A DNA stretch of 64,000 nucleotides, from positions 94,595-158,594 of the forward strand of contig NZ_MDER01000039.1 in the NCBI RefSeq assembly GCF_001721045.1. Reading direction: 5' to 3'. How positions within the stretch are numbered: the stretch's first letter is position 1; the number at the start of each line of letters is the position of its first letter. Made by a program: the position numbers and the translations under genes. Source of the DNA: Paenibacillus nuruki (lineage in GTDB: Bacteria; Bacillota; Bacilli; Paenibacillales; Paenibacillaceae). Below are positions 7,248-15,943 of the stretch, one piece after another. A model generated the notes under the pieces. It was given only the letters and a program-made list of their open reading frames with translations, searched no databases and was not told where the DNA came from.

Positions 7248-8720
7248 ATGACAAACAACGACCACCGTCTAACGACCAACCAGGGTGCACCTGTAGGGGA
7301 CAATCAGAATTCCCGTACCGCAGGTCGTCGAGGACCTACTTTACTAGAAGATTATCATTTGCTAGAAAAAATCGCTCACTTTGACCGTGAACGTATTCCA
7401 GAACGTGTTGTTCATGCTCGTGGAGCAGGCGCTCATGGAGTGTTCCGTGTCGATCAAAGTATGAAGAAATACACCAAAGCTGAATTTTTACAAGAAGTGG
7501 GCACAGAAACACCTGTTTTTGTACGCTTTTCAACGGTTATTCATGGTGTAGGTTCACCCGAAACAGCACGCGATCCGCGCGGATTTGCTGTTAAATTTTA
7601 TACCAAAGAAGGCAACTACGATATTGTAGGTAACCATTTGCCTGTATTCTTTATCCGTGATGCAATGAAATTCCCGGATATGGTTCACTCACTCAAGCCT
7701 GATCCGCAGACCAATTTACAAACACCAGCACGTTATTGGGACTTTATGACACTCACGCCTGAATCGACGCATATGATGACATGGTTATTTTCAGATCATG
7801 GTACACCAGCGAATTATCGTGAAATGGATGGATTCAGTGTTCATGCGTTCAAATGGATTAATGCTGAGGGTAAAGTGACTTATATTAAATACAAATGGGA
7901 AACAGCACAAGGTGTACGTACTTTCACGGCTGACGATGCTGAAAAGCAACAAGGTAAAGACTTCAATCATGCCACCCGTGATCTGTTTGAACATATTGAA
8001 AAAGGCGAGTTCCCGGAATGGACATTGAAAGTCCAATTTATTGAGCCCAAAGATATCGATAATTATGCATTTGATCCGCTAGATCCAACGAAAGTATGGC
8101 CTGAAGATCAATTTCCTTTGCATACGGTCGGAACGATGACACTCAATCGCAATCCAGATAACTTTTTCGCTGAAGTCGAACAATCTGCTTTTTCACCAAG
8201 TGCTTTGGTTCCAGGGATTGAGCCTTCTGAAGATAAATTACTTCAAGGTCGTCTGTTCTCTTACCCAGATACACAACGTCACCGTCTAGGAACCAATTAT
8301 CTTCAAATTCCAATTAATTGTCCGTATGCACCTGTTCGTAACCAGCAACGAGATGGACAAATGAACATCAAGCAAGATACATCTACGTATAATTACGAGC
8401 CGAATAGCTATACCGATGGCCCTACAGAAGATCCGCATTACCGTGATTCTGAAGTAGAATTGGAACAAGGACATGTGACCCGTCAGAAAATTGCCAAAAC
8501 CGATGATTTTGCTCAAGCAGGAGATCAATATCGTTCATATACTGCTCAAGAAAAAGAGAATTTATTGCAAAATTTGGTTAATGATTTAAAAGAGGTTAAA
8601 AAAGATACTCAATTGCTGGCAATCTGTAACTTTATCCGTGCTGACCGTGAATATGGTATGCGTCTAGCACAAGGATTAGGCATTGATATCAGTGAATTTA
8701 TGGGACAAATGAGATCGTAA
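7248..8720 (+). CDS. katA: Heme catalase, small-subunit clade
   Basis: A 490-residue monofunctional catalase that disproportionates hydrogen peroxide in the cytoplasm. Visible are the distal histidine region RIPERVVHARGAGAHGVF, FVRFSTV, the heme-pocket asparagine segment (DIVGNHLPVFFIRDAMKFPD) and the proximal heme tyrosine in RLFSYPDTQRHRLG. Length and absence of a C-terminal flavodoxin-like domain place it with clade 3 small-subunit enzymes such as Bacillus KatA. ATG 7248 follows AGAGGATG. It lies after the PerR-like and winged-helix regulators, with two inverted repeats in its leader, so peroxide induction through PerR is expected. Confidence 0.97.
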   Translation: MTNNDHRLTTNQGAPVGDNQNSRTAGRRGPTLLEDYHLLEKIAHFDRERIPERVVHARGAGAHGVFRVDQSMKKYTKAEFLQEVGTETPVFVRFSTVIHGVGSPETARDPRGFAVKFYTKEGNYDIVGNHLPVFFIRDAMKFPDMVHSLKPDPQTNLQTPARYWDFMTLTPESTHMMTWLFSDHGTPANYREMDGFSVHAFKWINAEGKVTYIKYKWETAQGVRTFTADDAEKQQGKDFNHATRDLFEHIEKGEFPEWTLKVQFIEPKDIDNYAFDPLDPTKVWPEDQFPLHTVGTMTLNRNPDNFFAEVEQSAFSPSALVPGIEPSEDKLLQGRLFSYPDTQRHRLGTNYLQIPINCPYAPVRNQQRDGQMNIKQDTSTYNYEPNSYTDGPTEDPHYRDSEVELEQGHVTRQKIAKTDDFAQAGDQYRSYTAQEKENLLQNLVNDLKEVKKDTQLLAICNFIRADREYGMRLAQGLGIDISEFMGQMRS

Positions 8721-8763
8721 TCATCACTTGCAACAAATGACAAATGATTGACTTGAGATATTC

Positions 8764-8821
8764 AGCGTTCCGCTTTATATTAAAGGGGTATCGTTAGTTG
8801 AAATGAAGCAGAACGCTTTTA
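8764..8821 (+). terminator. Probable katA terminator
   Basis: AGCGTTCCGCTT pairs with AAGCAGAACGCT (11 of 12) across a 30-base loop, followed by TTTTATAT, 44 bases after the catalase stop. The long loop lowers confidence. Confidence 0.55.
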
Positions 8822-8834
8822 TATATAAGCTGTG

Positions 8835-8940
8835 AATAGAGACCTTAATCGTTCTCAAAAAAAGATAGCTTAGTAGGATAAGGTCACTATTGACCGCAGT
8901 TATGACGAAGGAGCGCTACAAATTCATGTGTGCGCTCCTT
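8835..8940 (+). other. Structured intergenic region with two more hairpins
   Basis: In the 337-base gap after katA, AATAGAGACCTTA (8835-8847) pairs with TAAGGTCACTATT (8879-8891), and AAGGAGCGC (8908-8916) pairs with GCGCTCCTT (8932-8940). The second hairpin is not followed by a T-run. The region precedes the exported-protein gene at 9058 and may be its folded leader or a small RNA. No family was recognised. Confidence 0.45.
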
Positions 8941-9057
8941 TGTATACTCTAAAAAAGGGGTGATGAAAGGCAAAAGGGGTCTGTTCGTATGAATACAGTG
9001 TAGGAAGATCAACAGATGGGTGCTTACTATTCCAGAAGATTGAAGGAGATGTGAGTC

Positions 9058-9522
9058 ATGAGAAAATCATGGAGCGTTGGCATGATAGGTGTGTTGTTCA
9101 TCTTTGTTGTCGTAACGTCCAGTTCGTTCGTTGCACCTGCATTTGCTGCCACTGAAAATGGATCTTATACTGTTGTGACTCCTGATATTCTAACCAAGCG
9201 ACCAACCACAGACATTTTACCTGCTGATTTCCCGATTCCCGATGATGCCGTGATCGATACGTCTCAACAAACGTATATTGAAGGACAACATAGTATTTTG
9301 CTTGTTTTTCATACGAAAAGTAGTATGGAGACTCTTGCCAAAACGTATGACGAATACTTCCGTATTGTGAATATGGATCAAGCGATTCAGACGTTAAATG
9401 AACAGCAATTGAGCGTACAAGGAACAGAACCGGTTACAGCTCAACAATGGTCATTAACTGGTGCACCTACTGCCTCCAAAGATACAGTAGAAGTAACGGT
9501 GAAAGTGATGAAACATCAATAA
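9058..9522 (+). CDS. Exported protein of unknown function, paralogue A
   Basis: A 154-residue protein with a signal peptide (residues 1-31: RKSW, hydrophobic core, cleavage near AFAA-TENG). The mature domain contains DFPIPDDAVIDTSQQ, HSILLVFHTKSSMETLAKTYDEYF and VQGTEP...QWSLTGAP. The same blocks occur in the lipoprotein encoded at 9678-10310 on the other strand, so the pair arose by duplication. I do not recognise a named family; a small alpha/beta domain working outside the membrane is likely. The ATG follows GGAG by 8 bases. Convergent with its paralogue across one shared terminator. Confidence 0.85.
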   Translation: MRKSWSVGMIGVLFIFVVVTSSSFVAPAFAATENGSYTVVTPDILTKRPTTDILPADFPIPDDAVIDTSQQTYIEGQHSILLVFHTKSSMETLAKTYDEYFRIVNMDQAIQTLNEQQLSVQGTEPVTAQQWSLTGAPTASKDTVEVTVKVMKHQ

Positions 9523-9589
9523 AGATAGATGATCAATCGAAATGAAAACGATAGGAATGAATACAATCAAATGAATAGTATAAATAATA

Positions 9590-9630
9590 AAAAGATGTAA
9601 CTTCCTTTTTGAGCGAAGTCACATCTTTTT
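9590..9630. terminator. Bidirectional hairpin terminator
   Basis: AAAAGATGTAACTTC pairs with GAAGTCACATCTTTT (one mismatch) across a 10-base loop, between the two convergent paralogues. Confidence 0.88.
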
Positions 9631-9677
9631 GTTGTATAAGCGTATATTGATTTGAAATACTTAAAATACGTATCTAC

Positions 9678-10310
9678 TTATTTCTCTGACCAGCTTACTG
9701 TCAATTCTACAACATCTTTGCCTGTTTTAGCGCCGCCAATAATCGACCAGACTTGTTTAGTTTTAGGATCGGTTCCTTGAATGATAAGGTTTTTCTCATC
9801 AATTGTGGATGTTGCATCAGTAAGAGATTTGGCATCAAAATATTGTTTGTAGGTTTGGGATAGAGTCTCCATACTTCCTTTAGTAGTAAAGATAAGTAAA
9901 ACCGATTTTTTACCTTTGTTTTCTTCTTGATGAGATGTGGAGATGACCGCATCATCGGGAATCGGGAAGTCTGTCGGTAAGTAAGTAGGACGTTTTTCTA
10001 CACTATCTGCTGCAATCGGTCCTTTTTCTGTCAGTGATCCTGAATTGGTTGCAGTATCATTACTTTCCGTCGCAGGCTCGGTTGCTTCAGTGGAAGAATC
10101 AGTCGTCGAAGCAGGTTCAGTGGTCATATCTGAAGATTCTGTATCTGTTGTCCCAGGTGTTGCCGGTTCTGTATTCGTCGTATCGGTTGTATTATTCGTT
10201 TCCGGAGTGCTCTCAGTTGAAGGATTAGCGGGTGCAGATGCGTTACTACAAGCACTTACGATGACGACAAGTAACATTCCAGTCAAGAATAGACTCCATA
10301 TTTTTTTCAT
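9678..10310 (-). CDS. Lipoprotein of unknown function, paralogue B
   Basis: A 210-residue lipoprotein: positively charged start, hydrophobic stretch, lipobox VSAC with the lipidated cysteine at about residue 21. Residues 22-95 are a low-complexity Thr/Ser/Glu/Pro/Asp spacer that would lift the domain off the membrane. Residues 110-210 repeat the domain of the 9058-9522 protein (LPTDFPIPDDAVISTSHQ, SVLLIFTTKGSMETLSQTYKQYF, IQGTDPKTKQVWSIIGGAK). Function unknown. A surface-anchored and a secreted form of the same domain side by side suggests related roles outside the cell. Confidence 0.87.
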   Translation of the reverse strand: MKKIWSLFLTGMLLVVIVSACSNASAPANPSTESTPETNNTTDTTNTEPATPGTTDTESSDMTTEPASTTDSSTEATEPATESNDTATNSGSLTEKGPIAADSVEKRPTYLPTDFPIPDDAVISTSHQEENKGKKSVLLIFTTKGSMETLSQTYKQYFDAKSLTDATSTIDEKNLIIQGTDPKTKQVWSIIGGAKTGKDVVELTVSWSEK

Positions 10311-10594
10311 TCATCATGCCCTCATTTCTAAATAGATTATAGACCTACTCGCTTGTGGCTATACAGCTATTGCTTGTTATTCCAGTTCAATTATAACATG
10401 ACCTTTACATAAAGAGTATTTATGACAGTGGCTTATCAGAAGAGCTATAGATAAGATCATGATTTCCAAAAAAATAGCTTCGCAAAACGATATTAATCTG
10501 GTATTATTTGTATAATGTATCCTTATATAGAGGAAATGCAGAAAAAAGAATCAATTCCACTCTAAAAGGTAGACGTTTGACGCGTGCTACAGAG

Positions 10595-10615
10595 ATACAC
10601 TACTATATGTAGTGA
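10595..10615. promoter_or_regulatory. BlaI-type operator before the repressor gene
   Basis: CACTAC-TATAT-GTAGTG is a perfect 6-5-6 inverted repeat, extended to ATACACTAC-N5-GTAGTGA. It ends 14 bases before the blaI-like ATG. An identical pair of half-sites with a different 5-base spacer lies at 11936-11956. The rest of the 319-base gap from 10311 holds only a TATAAT at 10511. Confidence 0.78.
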
Positions 10616-10629
10616 GGTGGCATAAGGAT

Positions 10630-11046
10630 ATGAAAATACAAAATTTTAAAGTAGGCGCAACAGGAATGGATCGCTTTTTCGGTCCACTGGAAGCTCAAGT
10701 CATGAATATTCTATGGGATATGGATCACCCCATGACGATTAAAGAAGTTCTAGCTTCACTTCAGACAACCAAAACACTTAGTTTTAATACCATTATGACG
10801 GTGATGAACCGCTTGGTTGAAAAAGGAGCTTTAACGAAAACGGGAGAAAGTCGAAGTTTTCATTATGAGCCTTCTGAAAGTCGAGAGCAATTTTTGAACA
10901 ATCAGTCCAGGGAATTGACGCATGAATTGATGGAAGAATTCGGGTCACTCGCCGTAAATCATATGGTAGATGTGCTGGAGGAAGTAGATCCTCAACTTAT
11001 TCGCGCCTTGGAGGATAAAATCAAACAATGGAAAAAAGAAACGTAA
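10630..11046 (+). CDS. BlaI/MecI/CopY family repressor
   Basis: A 138-residue winged-helix repressor. The DNA-binding half reads MDRFFGPLEAQVMNILWDMDHPMTIKEVLASL, then LSFNTIMTVMNRLVEKGALTK, the PF03965 signature; the C-terminal half (REQFLNNQSRELTHELMEEF) forms the dimer and is cut by partner peptidases in BlaI/MecI. ATG 10630 is placed 9 bases after GAGGTGG; a GTG at 10612 lies inside the operator. It overlaps the M56 peptidase gene by 19 bases, a classic repressor/peptidase pair. The shared operator suggests it controls itself and the DoxX gene. Confidence 0.93.
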   Translation: MKIQNFKVGATGMDRFFGPLEAQVMNILWDMDHPMTIKEVLASLQTTKTLSFNTIMTVMNRLVEKGALTKTGESRSFHYEPSESREQFLNNQSRELTHELMEEFGSLAVNHMVDVLEEVDPQLIRALEDKIKQWKKET

Positions 11047-11906
11047 ATCACTGGCAACGTCGTTCAAGAAGATTGCTTCATACCGGGCTATTGCTATCTT
11101 TATTTACGATAGGGCTTATGTTTATTTATGCTCTCCATGCGATATTTGGCTGGAATATTCCTTTTGATCTGCTACGTATCTGTAACCGTTGGATGGAAGC
11201 TCAAGGTTGGTTTTCAGTAGCGCATGTACTCAGAGGTCTTGTTCTTTGTACATTTGTCTTATATATCGGCTACGGGTTAGATCAATGGCTAGGATCGCAC
11301 CGAGCATATCGTTATTTTCAGTCGCTACAAGATGAAGAACAGTCAGCACGATATAATGAAGTCTACAGCCCTGCGAACAAATTATTTGTGATTATTCACT
11401 GTCCGCAACCATTGGCGTTAACAATGGGTATTTTTCGGCGACGTATTATTTTATCAGATGGATTACTTCGCATGTTGGATCAACAAGAGCAACAAGCTGT
11501 TGCGCATCATGAGCTATTTCACTACCGACATCGTGATCCATTAACGACTTTTTTGTTGGGGCAGTTTGCTGTTGCATTATGGTTTTTGCCTGTATTGAGA
11601 AATATTACATTACATTATAAAATATCGCGTGAAATTCTAGCAGATAGTTATGCTGTTCATCATTTGGGTACACCTGTTGGCTTAGGCGGTGCATTATTAA
11701 AGCTTGTTCACCGTCAGCAATACCATTCCCCTCAACCTTTTCGGATGATCTATTCTTCTTTTGCCGAGACATCACTCAATTACCGAATTCATCGTATTGT
11801 TGAACCTGATCAAGAGAAATCTTTGCGTTTGCCAATAGGAACTGTACTATTTTCTGTGGTTATATTGATATCACTCAGTATTTTGTTATTGTGGTCACTT
11901 CTATAA
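11028..11906 (+). CDS. M56 family membrane metallopeptidase (BlaR1-like)
   Basis: A 292-residue membrane zinc peptidase. Hydrophobic segments lie at about residues 17-40, 65-85 and 270-290. The zinc motif HELFH is at about 161-165, and EILADSYA at about 205 supplies the downstream glutamate ligand. BlaR1 and MecR1 add a C-terminal penicillin-binding sensor; this protein ends after the last membrane segment, so it has no beta-lactam sensor and the stimulus is unknown. It is expected to cleave the adjacent BlaI-like repressor. The start overlaps that gene by 19 bases, giving translational coupling. Confidence 0.9.
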   Translation: MEKRNVNHWQRRSRRLLHTGLLLSLFTIGLMFIYALHAIFGWNIPFDLLRICNRWMEAQGWFSVAHVLRGLVLCTFVLYIGYGLDQWLGSHRAYRYFQSLQDEEQSARYNEVYSPANKLFVIIHCPQPLALTMGIFRRRIILSDGLLRMLDQQEQQAVAHHELFHYRHRDPLTTFLLGQFAVALWFLPVLRNITLHYKISREILADSYAVHHLGTPVGLGGALLKLVHRQQYHSPQPFRMIYSSFAETSLNYRIHRIVEPDQEKSLRLPIGTVLFSVVILISLSILLLWSLL

Positions 11907-11935
11907 TGATTGTATAAGTGGCTATTTTTATAGTA

Positions 11936-11956
11936 ATACACTACGCCATGTAGTGA
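11936..11956. promoter_or_regulatory. BlaI-type operator before doxX
   Basis: CACTAC-GCCAT-GTAGTG repeats the half-sites of the operator at 10595-10615 exactly (ATACACTAC-N5-GTAGTGA), 30 bases before the DoxX start. Confidence 0.78.
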
Positions 11957-11986
11957 AGATTTTACTCATACTAAGGAGGAATAATA

Positions 11987-12403
11987 ATGTTGCTTAAACG
12001 TAATGTAGAATTAGGACTGTTTATTGTTCGTGTATTAACAGGTGTTATCTTTTTATTGCATGGATTTTCTAAATTTCAAGGTGGTATTGGCGGTACAATG
12101 GGATTTTTCCAAAGTATAGGGTTACCTGGAGCTTTGGCTCCTGTTGTAGCGATTATTGAGATTCTAGGTGGACTACTGTTAATTCTGGGTCTACTAACAC
12201 GTATGGCAGGTGTTGCTTTAACCGTAATTATGGTTGGCGTATTGCTTACAGCCAAAGCGGGACAGCCATTTATGATGGGTACCGAATTTGATTATTTGTT
12301 GTTATTCACCTCCCTTCAATTAGCATTTACAGGTAGTCTATTATTATCTGTGGATAGTCTTCTTTTCAAAAATAAATACAATAGCCGACTAGCTGAAAAC
12401 TAA
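11987..12403 (+). CDS. DoxX family membrane protein
   Basis: A 138-residue protein with four membrane segments: GLFIVRVLTGVIFLLHGFSKF at the start, then segments near residues 50-70, 75-90 and 105-122. RVLTGVIFLLHGFSKFQGG is the typical DoxX/MauG-associated opening. DoxX relatives take part in thiosulfate oxidation or thiol/redox stress defence; which applies here is not known. The ATG follows AAGGAGG. It has its own BlaI-type operator, so it is probably induced together with the repressor/peptidase pair upstream. Ended by a terminator at 12450. Confidence 0.9.
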   Translation: MLLKRNVELGLFIVRVLTGVIFLLHGFSKFQGGIGGTMGFFQSIGLPGALAPVVAIIEILGGLLLILGLLTRMAGVALTVIMVGVLLTAKAGQPFMMGTEFDYLLLFTSLQLAFTGSLLLSVDSLLFKNKYNSRLAEN

Positions 12404-12449
12404 GTAACGCACAATATATTTGTGCGAAACCAAAGATAAATCAAACAAA

Positions 12450-12492
12450 AACCGACAAATATCATAACGATATTGTCGGTTTTTTGTTTTTT
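12450..12492 (+). terminator. Hairpin terminator
   Basis: ACCGACAAATATC pairs with GATATTGTCGGT around a 5-base loop and is followed by a long T-run. Confidence 0.88.
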
Positions 12493-12602
12493 ACCTAAAA
12501 AACTAACATCGTTTAGGCGATATATACAGTACCAGCAAATTGTAGATGATTAACATCAGGCATCAGAATCATCTGTATTCATTTATAGAAAGAGTGGGGT
12601 TC

Positions 12603-14591
12603 ATGAAAAAAAGAAAAAAGTTGGCTAAATTACCTGCTTTTCGATGGTCTATTCGTAATCAATTAATTTTAGCTTTCGCTTTAATTTTATTGGGTCCAAG
12701 CTTAGTCATTGGTATCAGTATGTACAACAAAGCCAAAGTCGAAGCACAAGACAATCTAAATGCTAGTGCGACACAAAGTGTAGAAATGGCTAATTTATTT
12801 ATCAGCAATGCGATTCAGGCGAAGTATAACGATGTGGAGTACTTATCAGGTATTTTTGATAAATCGCTTCTAGCTGAAAGTTCTAGCTCTCTTCTTAATC
12901 CCAAGTTAACTCAGTATTTAGGGCTTCATCCAGAAGCAACAGATATCTTTGTGGGTACTGAAGATGGAAGAATTATTCATGGAGCAACCAAAGAAAATAA
13001 AGCGGGCGATGATCCTCGAAAAAATGATTGGTATCAGTTGGCAGAAGCTTCTCCAGACAAATCTATTATTACTTCTGTGAAGCTCAATGCAGATAATCTG
13101 CCTGTTGTGCTGATTGCTCATCGTTTAAAAGATCAATCAGGTGTAGTCGGTATTACATTAAATTTGCAAAATGTTTCTAAATTAGTGGATATTGATGTAG
13201 GTACAGCAGGTTATGTGATTATTTTGGATGCCGAGAAAAAATATATTGTGACACGTAGTGGTGTACCCGGTGATCCCGCAACTGGTGAATATTTAGAAAA
13301 AATGTATGCTCAGGATACCGGTACGATTAACTATATATTTGAAAATAAACCGAAAAAAATGGTCTTTCTTACTAACAAAGATACCAACTGGAAAATTGCA
13401 GGTACGATGTACACCACTGAAATTGATGCAGCGGTCGAACCGATTCGTAATCAAGCATTCCTGATTATTATTATTGCAATTGTGATTGCAGCGATCATTG
13501 TGGCGTTCTGTATCAATATGATTATGAAGCCATTGCTTGCTTTGCGCAAAACCACCCATCAAATTAGTGAAGGTGATCTGACTATCCAAATAGATGATCG
13601 CAAAAACAATGAGATTGGTGATTTGGCGCATGACTTTGCGATTATGGTGAGCAGTCTGCGTGAAATGATCGAAAAAGTCAGAGATACAACAGATAATGTA
13701 TCCGCAGCTTCGGAAGAACTTGCAGCAGGTGCAGAAGAAACCAGTCGCTCTGTAGAACATGTAACGATGGCGATTCAAGAAGTGTCTACAGGCAGTGAAA
13801 GACAAGTAGCGGGCGTACAGATCGGAGCAGATGCTATTCATCGTATGTCAGAACGTGTATCTGAAATTTCTGGTCATGTGGCAGAAGTGAGCCAAAGTAT
13901 GACTGATGCGGCAACGGCTTCAGCTAAAGGAAATGAATCGGTTATTAATGTAACGCAACAAATTTTTGAAATTCAATTAACCGTCGATCGTTTGGCTGAA
14001 ATTATCACCAGTCTCAATACTCAATCCAGTGAAATTGGTGGTATTGTTGATCTTATCCGTAATATTGCCAAGCAGACTAATTTGTTAGCGTTGAATGCTT
14101 CGATTGAAGCTGCTAGAGCAGGGGAACATGGTAAAGGGTTCGCTGTAGTTGCTGACGAAGTTCGCAAGCTTGCTTCCGAATCAGGAGAATCCGCAGAACG
14201 GATCGGTAGTCTGATTACAGGCATGCAAGGTATTGTTGCACAATCGATCGAAGTTATGGATCAGGCCAAAGAAAATGTAACTGGTGGGATTCTAGCAGTT
14301 GATACGTCTGGACGCTCATTCTCCAAAATTAATCGTGCGATCAAAGCCGTTTCTCGCAAAATGAATGATGTAACCGGAACAACAGATCATTTGAACAGTG
14401 ATGCGAATGCGGTTGTAGAATCGATTGAAGATATCGCTAGTATTTCAGAAGAAGCAGCAAGCAATACAGAGACGATCTCAGCAGCAGCAGAAGAACAACT
14501 GGCTTCAATGCAAGAAGTATCCAGTGCGGCTACCGATTTAACGCGTCTAGCAGAACAGTTACAACAATTGGTTTCTCGTTTTAAAGTATAA
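12603..14591 (+). CDS. Methyl-accepting chemotaxis protein
   Basis: A 662-residue transmembrane chemoreceptor. Segments: basic cytoplasmic start, TM1 about 19-41, extracellular Cache-type sensor about 45-280 (FVGTEDGRIIHGAT, NDWYQLAEASPDKSIITS), TM2 about 284-306, HAMP about 307-360, then the signalling domain with the hairpin tip EIGGIVDLIRNIAKQTNLLALNASIEAARAGEHGKGFAVVADEVRKLA. It should pass ligand signals to CheA/CheW. ATG 12603 is chosen because it starts the basic, then hydrophobic, sequence; an ATG at 12546 lacks a ribosome site. The ligand is unknown and no other che gene is in the window. Confidence 0.95.
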   Translation: MKKRKKLAKLPAFRWSIRNQLILAFALILLGPSLVIGISMYNKAKVEAQDNLNASATQSVEMANLFISNAIQAKYNDVEYLSGIFDKSLLAESSSSLLNPKLTQYLGLHPEATDIFVGTEDGRIIHGATKENKAGDDPRKNDWYQLAEASPDKSIITSVKLNADNLPVVLIAHRLKDQSGVVGITLNLQNVSKLVDIDVGTAGYVIILDAEKKYIVTRSGVPGDPATGEYLEKMYAQDTGTINYIFENKPKKMVFLTNKDTNWKIAGTMYTTEIDAAVEPIRNQAFLIIIIAIVIAAIIVAFCINMIMKPLLALRKTTHQISEGDLTIQIDDRKNNEIGDLAHDFAIMVSSLREMIEKVRDTTDNVSAASEELAAGAEETSRSVEHVTMAIQEVSTGSERQVAGVQIGADAIHRMSERVSEISGHVAEVSQSMTDAATASAKGNESVINVTQQIFEIQLTVDRLAEIITSLNTQSSEIGGIVDLIRNIAKQTNLLALNASIEAARAGEHGKGFAVVADEVRKLASESGESAERIGSLITGMQGIVAQSIEVMDQAKENVTGGILAVDTSGRSFSKINRAIKAVSRKMNDVTGTTDHLNSDANAVVESIEDIASISEEAASNTETISAAAEEQLASMQEVSSAATDLTRLAEQLQQLVSRFKV

Positions 14592-14619
14592 CTATTGCGA
14601 TGAACATGTTTCAATACTA

Positions 14620-14660
14620 TAGCCGTTGTCTCATATTAAGTGACAACGGCTAGTTCTTAT
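14620..14660 (+). terminator. Probable terminator after the chemoreceptor gene
   Basis: TAGCCGTTGTC pairs with GACAACGGCTA across an 11-base loop; the following tail (GTTCTTATTTTAC) is only partly T-rich. Confidence 0.6.
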
Positions 14661-14755
14661 TTTACATTTTACATTATATTCGTAAGTTTGTTACAATAAT
14701 TCAGTGATGATATAAACCAATGAACAGCAGATCATTTACTCAGGGAGGAATAGAT

Positions 14756-15457
14756 ATGTTTACACGATACCCGGCAGAAGAACGTTTTAGTTTTGATCGA
14801 GGTTGGCTACAAGGAAGTCATAGCTTTTCATTTAGTGAATATCAAGATCCGAATAATGTAAGCTTTGGTCCTCTTCGTGTATTTAACGATGATGTGATTG
14901 CACCTTCACGTGGATTCGGTGCGCATCCGCATAGTGATATGGAGATTGTATCGATTATTTTGGAAGGACAATTGCGCCATGAAGATAATATAGGGAATGT
15001 AGCTGTAAGTTCTTTTGGCGGTGTTCAGCGGATGTCTGCGGGTACTGGTGTTGTTCATACAGAGCATAATGCTTCAGATGAGACGCATTGTAATCTATTG
15101 CAGTTATGGTTTGAGCCAGAAGCACGTGGTCTTAAGCCTTCGTATATGAGTTCATCGTATAATCCAGCTTCGTTAAATGGTCAATTGTTACCGATCGTAA
15201 GTCGTCAGGGTGGCGAGAATCAAGCGACGATTCATCAAGACATGACCATCTATCTCAGTCGTCTGGAAAAAGGGCAAGAGATTCCATTCGTTCAGCATCC
15301 AGATCGCCGTACGTATGTATTTGTGATTCAAGGCAGTCTGACGATGAATCAAGAACATTTGTTATCCAAGCGAGATGCTGTGCGGATCGAACAAGAAACT
15401 CATTTACAGATGACAGCAGAAGAACCTGTCTTTTTCTTGCTGATCGACTTGCCTTAG
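14756..15457 (+). CDS. Pirin family protein (bicupin)
   Basis: A 233-residue pirin-like protein. The N-terminal cupin has SFGPLRVFNDDVIAPSRGFGAHPHSDMEIVSIILEG and HTEHNAS, giving the His/His/His/Glu metal set typical of pirins; the C-terminal cupin-like half is less conserved. Bacterial pirins include quercetin dioxygenases and redox-linked regulators; the role here is open. ATG 14756 follows GGGAGGA by 7 bases; an upstream ATG at 14720 has no ribosome site. The next gene starts 14 bases after the stop, so the two form an operon. Confidence 0.92.
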   Translation: MFTRYPAEERFSFDRGWLQGSHSFSFSEYQDPNNVSFGPLRVFNDDVIAPSRGFGAHPHSDMEIVSIILEGQLRHEDNIGNVAVSSFGGVQRMSAGTGVVHTEHNASDETHCNLLQLWFEPEARGLKPSYMSSSYNPASLNGQLLPIVSRQGGENQATIHQDMTIYLSRLEKGQEIPFVQHPDRRTYVFVIQGSLTMNQEHLLSKRDAVRIEQETHLQMTAEEPVFFLLIDLP

Positions 15458-15471
15458 GAGGAATATAGCTG

Positions 15472-15801
15472 ATGAAAGAAACCGTAATGGTCAAGCATGC
15501 AGTGACAGGTCGAGAATTGTTAAATAATAATAAGCACACGTTCACTTATGAATTAAGCGATCTGCCAGCAGGTGGTTTCCGTATGACGCTTATGAATGTG
15601 CCTGAAGAGATTGTGCAAGATATTCTTACTTTGCAAAATGAGCTAAATCTATTCCGCTTTGAACTACCTGAAGATGCTCCACAGATCAAGCACTGGTACT
15701 ATGTCAAAGAACAAGGTGTGCAGTATCAAGCAGACCAACACCAATTAATTATCGAAGCCGCATCAGAAATTGTTTATCTACCTTCAGAGTATTTAGAATA
15801 A
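15472..15801 (+). CDS. Conserved hypothetical protein, 109 aa
   Basis: A soluble, acidic protein of 109 residues with no signal peptide or membrane segment. Readable stretches are HTFTYELSDLPAGGFRMTLMNVPEEI and LFRFELPEDAPQIKHWYYVKE. I do not recognise a family. AGGAGGA ends 8 bases before the ATG and overlaps the end of the pirin gene, so it is translated as a coupled second gene of that operon. A terminator follows at 15837. Confidence 0.75.
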   Translation: MKETVMVKHAVTGRELLNNNKHTFTYELSDLPAGGFRMTLMNVPEEIVQDILTLQNELNLFRFELPEDAPQIKHWYYVKEQGVQYQADQHQLIIEAASEIVYLPSEYLE

Positions 15802-15836
15802 TATAAAATATAACCTGATTTTGGAATGATTCTTAT

Positions 15837-15880
15837 AACCTCATTGTGCTATGCTCTGTATAGTTACTTTGAGGTTTTTT
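15837..15880 (+). terminator. Hairpin terminator
   Basis: AACCTCA pairs with TGAGGTT, with an inner CTAT/ATAG pair, followed by a T-run. Confidence 0.75.
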
Positions 15881-15943
15881 TGGTATGTATATTCAGTCTC
15901 AATGGGTTTATCCTAATCATTTGTACCCCGGGGAGGAAACAGC

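Noticed and set aside
10045..10335. Plus-strand frame of 96 residues
   Set aside because: It is the antisense of the Ser/Thr-rich lipoprotein stalk; its Val/Ser bias mirrors that low-complexity region.
13293..13841. Minus-strand frame inside the chemoreceptor
   Set aside because: Lies fully within a clear methyl-accepting protein gene; Cys/His/Phe-rich composition is typical of antisense frames.
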